Source: Ornithinibacillus scapharcae TW25 (lineage in GTDB: Bacteria; Bacillota; Bacilli; Bacillales; Amphibacillaceae). From it: a DNA stretch of 64,000 bases. The notes beneath the pieces are model-generated. The model was not told the origin of the DNA and searched no databases. It saw only the letters and a list, made by a program, of their open reading frames with translations. The DNA lies in the NCBI RefSeq assembly GCF_000190475.1, contig NZ_AEWH01000041.1, positions 39,448 through 103,447 on the forward strand. Direction: 5' to 3'. Shown here piece after piece: positions 63,817 to 64,000 of the stretch. The position numbers and the translations under genes are program-made. Numbering within the stretch: position 1 is the stretch's first letter; every line of letters begins with the position of its first letter.

Positions 63817-64000
63817 CTATTAGACTGAAATAAGAAAAACATCTATTAATAACACGACTTATCGCAATATTTCTCTATAATCGATGTCTGACTGTTCACT
63901 ATCATAGGATAGTAAAATAGAAGTTATCCGTACTAGCTTTCCATAGTCAGTTTATTTACGGTAAACTGGTAGAAACTTGTAGGCCATATCCCTACTATTA

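Noticed and set aside
63820-64000. A protein-coding 3' end at the right edge (NSRDMAYKFLPVYRK then stop)
   Set aside because: Only 16 codons are visible, so it cannot be distinguished from chance, although a terminator nearby implies some gene there.

Overview
This is an AT-rich window with strong AGGAGG ribosome sites, frequent TTG/GTG starts and hairpin-plus-T-run terminators. Gene content is typical of Bacillaceae: a lia envelope-stress operon, an rbsRKDACB ribose operon, glpFK/glpD with antitermination leaders, and a yrk-type sulfur operon. It looks like a chromosomal segment of a soil or halotolerant Bacillaceae (Oceanobacillus/Ornithinibacillus/Virgibacillus-like). That placement is inferred from gene content only. 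I saw no rRNA, tRNA, CRISPR array, prophage or insertion sequence.

Layout. 1-6.9 kb: the 3' part of a multidrug ABC exporter, a PepSY protein, the liaIHFSR operon and an LprI-like lipoprotein, all on the minus strand. 7-11.7 kb: a plus-strand accessory island with a tiny membrane protein, an exported helical-repeat protein, an exported permuted papain-fold protein, a frameshifted XRE-TPR regulator and, directly behind it, a 41-residue exported peptide that resembles an RNPP-type quorum-sensing pheromone precursor. 11.7-18 kb, minus strand: a PadR/HAAS/membrane-repeat operon with a readable promoter, a patatin-like protein, and a Bcr-type two-component/ABC module whose kinase and permease are both frameshifted. 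18.2-20.2 kb: two tandem UvsE paralogues. 20.2-25.9 kb: a persulfide-handling cluster (glutaredoxin, several rhodaneses, two TusA domains, DsrE, rhodanese-metallo-beta-lactamase protein, TSUP exporter, CstR) with repeated CstR-like palindromes. 26-35.5 kb: an EamA/LysR pair, glpD, glpK and glpF, and an MFS exporter with its TetR regulator.

35.6-42.3 kb holds one giant gene for a surface-anchored bifunctional alpha-amylase/pullulanase with two complete GH13 catalytic domains and three SLH repeats. 42.6-56.3 kb is a mixed region: a broken DUF3298 protein, a PD-(D/E)XK-like protein, a large TPR protein, a YqcI/YcgG protein, a YHYH/stalk exported protein, a PAP2 phosphatase, a YxeA remnant, a TetR/membrane-protein pair, a PfpI protein, a condensation-like acyltransferase with a zinc-ribbon membrane partner, and a penicillin acylase. 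56.4-64 kb is the ribose operon followed upstream by a BMP/Med-type nucleoside-binding lipoprotein.

Carbon control is visible: a perfect cre overlaps the glpFK promoter, a cre-like site lies before the amylopullulanase, and two RbsR-type operators lie before rbsR. Five genes carry frame lesions. Three of these can be repaired by adding one base to an A or T homopolymer, so some may be assembly errors rather than true decay.
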